From NCBI GenBank assembly GCA_964483545.1, contig CAZACC010000104.1, positions 1-7,124 of the forward strand: 7,124 nt of DNA, in the 5' to 3' direction. Each line of letters starts with the position of its first letter. Position 1 is the stretch's first letter. Positions 4,894 to 7,124 of the stretch are shown piece by piece. Origin of the DNA: JAAYYM01 sp964483545 (GTDB lineage Bacteria; Bacillota; Clostridia; Lachnospirales; Lachnospiraceae). The translations under genes were made by a program, and so were the position numbers. The notes beneath the pieces are model-generated. The model was not told the DNA's origin. It saw only the letters and a program-made list of their open reading frames with translations, and did not search any database.

Positions 4894-7124
4894 TTGGATA
4901 AATATGAATATAGAGTCCGCGTCGAGCAAATTAAAACGCTTTTGGAAAAGCATGAGTATGTAGAGGCAATGAATGTTGCTGATACAGTTGACTGGCGTAG
5001 AGTAAAAAGTGTATCCATGTTGTGTACCGTCAGCGAAATATATAAAATCAACAGAAAATATGAAGAAAGCCGGGATATTTTACTCCTGGCTTATGAACGT
5101 TATCCGGGCGGAAGAATGATTGTTTATGCATTATGTGAGCTTTCAATCAAGATGGAAGAATATGTGCAGGCAATCGAGTATATGAAAGAGTTTGTTCAGG
5201 TAGCACCTCGTGATACAGGTATTTACATTTTAAGATATAAGCTGTACGAGGCGCAGGAAGTTCCTCTCGAGGAACGAATCGAGGTATTGGAAGAGTTCAA
5301 GAAACGTGACTACAGGGAGCGCTGGGCATATGAACTGGCGTACCTTTATCATAGAGTAGGGCTAGGAACCCGTTGTGTTGAAGAATGTGATGAGCTGATT
5401 TTATGGTTTGGTGAGGGCAAGTATGTTACCAAGGCAATGGAGCTAAAAATGCTGCATGAACTATTGACACCAGAACAGCAGGCAAAGTACGAAGGCAGAA
5501 ATGTAGCACAGGCTGCACCTACGGAATATGAGCCAAAGAGACCGATGGAGGTTGTGTCAGAGGAATCCATGAAAGCAATGGAAGCCGCAGGAAGACGACT
5601 GGCGATAGAACAGACAAATAACATGTCACAGCTGTTCGGACAGCTTCCCCCCGAAAATGCTGAGGTGTCGCAGGTCATTAATGACAATGAATTTGAAGTA
5701 AAACCAGTAAATGTGAGCAAGTATAGTACTATGAATCTGCAGGCAGAACTAGCAAAAAGCATGCAGGAATTCTTAGTTCCAGAAAATGAAGTTGGTATGC
5801 AGGAACCGTATATTGTAGAACAGTCACAGTCTGAGCAGTATATGCAGCCACAGAATGAATCGGAGCAGGTATTGCCGATGCCTGAACAGTATGTATCACA
5901 GCCTACACCGCCGATGCCTGAACAGTATGTACCACAGCCGACACCGCCGACGCCTGAACAGTATGTACCACAGGGGTTGGATAGACAGATTGTATTCAAT
6001 CCGTCCAATGATGATATGGTCGAAAGACAGATCACTGGACAGATTCATATGGATGATGTGCTAAAGGAATGGGAGAATAGAAAACAGGACAGCGCAAATA
6101 AACGTAAGGAAGATGCACGACGAAAAGCACTGAATCAGACGAATGATTTATTGTCTCAATTAGTGGGGGTTGTACCTGGCATTGTTCCGCCAGTCAAAAA
6201 AGATACATTGGAAGAAGAACTCAAAGAAGCTTTCACACCAAAGATGCCCGAAGTTGCAGCAGATTTGGAAATGCTTGAAGAGAGTGAGGTCAGTGAGCAG
6301 GTATCGGAAATTCACAATAAAGTGACAGAAGTCACGGGATCCGTTATAAAGACGGCTTTTGATGCAGAGGATAAACAAAGAGCACTTGAGGTTACAGGGA
6401 AAATACCTGATATCATTCTTCCCAGTCGTAAAACAGAACCAATCAAGCAGGAGGCTGATCAATCTGCTCCTATTATGGAGGATGCGGCAGAGCGCCTTAT
6501 TGTTGAGGATGGTATCGAGGAGATAGAAGAAATCAATCAGCCGGAAGAACTTCCTGAGGAATCAGAGCAGCTATACGCAGAGCAGCCAATGCCGGAAGTA
6601 CCGGAACAAATATATGTAGAGCAGCCAATTCCAGAAGTACCGGAACAGTTATATGCACAACAGCCAATTCCGGAAGTACCGGAACAAGTATATGTAGAGC
6701 AGCCAATTCCAGAAGTACCGGAACAGTTATATGTAGAGCAGCCAATGCCGGAAGTACCGGAACAAATATATGTAGAGCAGCCAATGCCGGAAGTACTGGA
6801 ACAAGTATATGTAGAGCAGCCAATTCCAGAAGTACCGGAACAGCCATACGCAGAGCAGCCAATTCCAGAAGTACCGGAACAGCCATACATAGAACAGCCG
6901 GCGCTGGAAGTGCCTGAACAGACAGAAGTGGAACAGCCGGCAGAAGAAGAGCCGGAGGAAGAACTTGAAGAGGATCTGGAAGAAGTTCAGGAGCCGGAGA
7001 AAAAGGGTAAGAAGAATCTTCCCAGCTATATGACACTTGAGGGCAATCCAAAGAGTAAGAGAGACTTCGATGAAGAGGAAAGAAGAATATTTGCATCTTT
7101 TGATGGTATAGAAGTTGTAAAAGC
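4894..7124 (+). CDS. TPR-like protein with Pro/Glu-rich repeat arrays (3' end outside window)
   Basis: An uninterrupted frame of 743 codons running off the window. Residues 1-200 are helical and TPR-like: blocks such as YEESRDILLLAYERYPGG (56-73) and EYVQAIEYMKEFVQVAP (89-105) have the A/Y/L spacing of helix pairs. From memory, this N-terminal region resembles a conserved Lachnospiraceae protein of unknown role. Residues 207-328 are a polar linker. Residues 329-360 hold a 12-residue repeat. Residues 361-395 look like a conserved island (NPSNDDMVERQ, MDDVLKEWENRK), and a second island around 410-430 contains NDLLSQLVGVVPGIVPP. Residues 558-674 hold nine 13-residue repeats, followed by a Glu-rich stretch to 702. 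A basic patch (KKGKK, 703-707) then opens a C-terminal domain (SYMTLEGNP, RRIFASFDGIEVV) that is cut off. There is no signal peptide or membrane helix, so it is likely cytoplasmic, with the repeats acting as a flexible, acidic spacer. Start chosen: TTG 4894, with a good ribosome binding site. It has its own strong promoter. Confidence 0.88.
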   Translation, partial: MDKYEYRVRVEQIKTLLEKHEYVEAMNVADTVDWRRVKSVSMLCTVSEIYKINRKYEESRDILLLAYERYPGGRMIVYALCELSIKMEEYVQAIEYMKEFVQVAPRDTGIYILRYKLYEAQEVPLEERIEVLEEFKKRDYRERWAYELAYLYHRVGLGTRCVEECDELILWFGEGKYVTKAMELKMLHELLTPEQQAKYEGRNVAQAAPTEYEPKRPMEVVSEESMKAMEAAGRRLAIEQTNNMSQLFGQLPPENAEVSQVINDNEFEVKPVNVSKYSTMNLQAELAKSMQEFLVPENEVGMQEPYIVEQSQSEQYMQPQNESEQVLPMPEQYVSQPTPPMPEQYVPQPTPPTPEQYVPQGLDRQIVFNPSNDDMVERQITGQIHMDDVLKEWENRKQDSANKRKEDARRKALNQTNDLLSQLVGVVPGIVPPVKKDTLEEELKEAFTPKMPEVAADLEMLEESEVSEQVSEIHNKVTEVTGSVIKTAFDAEDKQRALEVTGKIPDIILPSRKTEPIKQEADQSAPIMEDAAERLIVEDGIEEIEEINQPEELPEESEQLYAEQPMPEVPEQIYVEQPIPEVPEQLYAQQPIPEVPEQVYVEQPIPEVPEQLYVEQPMPEVPEQIYVEQPMPEVLEQVYVEQPIPEVPEQPYAEQPIPEVPEQPYIEQPALEVPEQTEVEQPAEEEPEEELEEDLEEVQEPEKKGKKNLPSYMTLEGNPKSKRDFDEEERRIFASFDGIEVVK
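5878..5973 (+). repeat. 12-residue (36-bp) repeat array, 2.7 copies
   Basis: The coding unit is [MT]PEQYV[SP]QPTPP: two full copies (5878-5913, 5914-5949) and a partial third (5950-5973). The copies are close at the DNA level. The shared core PEQ-YV-x-QP resembles the 13-residue unit of the second array about 200 codons further on. Confidence 0.85.
6565..6915 (+). repeat. 13-residue (39-bp) tandem repeat array, nine copies
   Basis: The coding unit is EQ[LIVP]Y[VAI]EQP[IM]PEVP, repeated nine times without a break, then fading into a degenerate tenth copy (from 6916) and a Glu-rich tail. Copies four (6682-6720) and seven (6799-6837) are identical in DNA, which points to recent expansion by recombination or slippage. 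Copy six has Leu for the last Pro, and copy nine is the most diverged. The array should be unstructured and strongly acidic, with one tyrosine per unit. Confidence 0.92.

Noticed and set aside
5349..6035. 228-codon antisense frame with Cys/Gly repeats
   Set aside because: It is antisense to the 12-residue repeat array and the linker of the TPR-like protein, with low-complexity composition and no ribosome binding site.
6533..7096. Long open frames antisense to the 39-bp repeats (187 and 117 codons), one giving a Cys/Gly/Ser-rich repeat protein
   Set aside because: They arise because a repeat free of stops in one register stays free of them throughout. They lack ribosome binding sites, and the + strand frame is continuous over 743 codons with a promoter and ribosome binding site.

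Overview
The window comes from an AT-rich Gram-positive chromosome, most likely a Lachnospiraceae-type Clostridia. The basis is strong GGAGG-type ribosome binding sites, tRNAs without an encoded CCA end, TATAAT/TTGACA promoters, and the sequence character of the RsmA and the C-terminal helical-repeat protein, which resembles a protein I know from Lachnospiraceae. Genus and species cannot be fixed from this sequence. Most of it is ordinary housekeeping DNA; the novelty lies in the right half.

Left part (1-1894): a promoter and tRNA-Pro(CGG) on the + strand end at a hairpin (186-224). The same hairpin serves as the terminator of a convergent NhaC-family Na+/H+ antiporter on the - strand (237-1736). 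A 158-nt divergent intergenic region separates the antiporter from tcdA (1895-2629, +), a tRNA t6A dehydratase. tcdA converges on tRNA-Lys(CTT) (2651-2723, -), whose terminator hairpin lies partly inside the last codons of tcdA.

Central operon (2855-4805, +): tatD (metal-dependent hydrolase), rsmA (16S rRNA dimethyltransferase) and a small 82-residue Cys-rich protein follow one another with gaps of 21-22 nt and end at a strong terminator. The small protein has two copies of a domain whose four cysteines are spaced exactly eight residues apart (C-x7-C-x7-C-x7-C). A good ribosome binding site and ATG sit just before the second copy. I recognise no family for it; it is the best candidate for something undescribed.

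Right part (4804-7124, +): a consensus promoter overlaps the end of that terminator and drives a long gene with a TTG start (4894), open at the window edge (743 codons seen). It encodes a helical TPR-like N-terminal region, a long low-complexity middle containing two related Pro/Glu/Gln/Tyr-rich repeat arrays (12-residue and 13-residue periods), and the beginning of a C-terminal domain that is cut off. Long open frames antisense to these repeats are artefacts of the repeats.

Functional theme: several genes concern RNA or translation (two tRNAs, TcdA on tRNA, RsmA on rRNA), next to a transporter and two proteins of unknown role.
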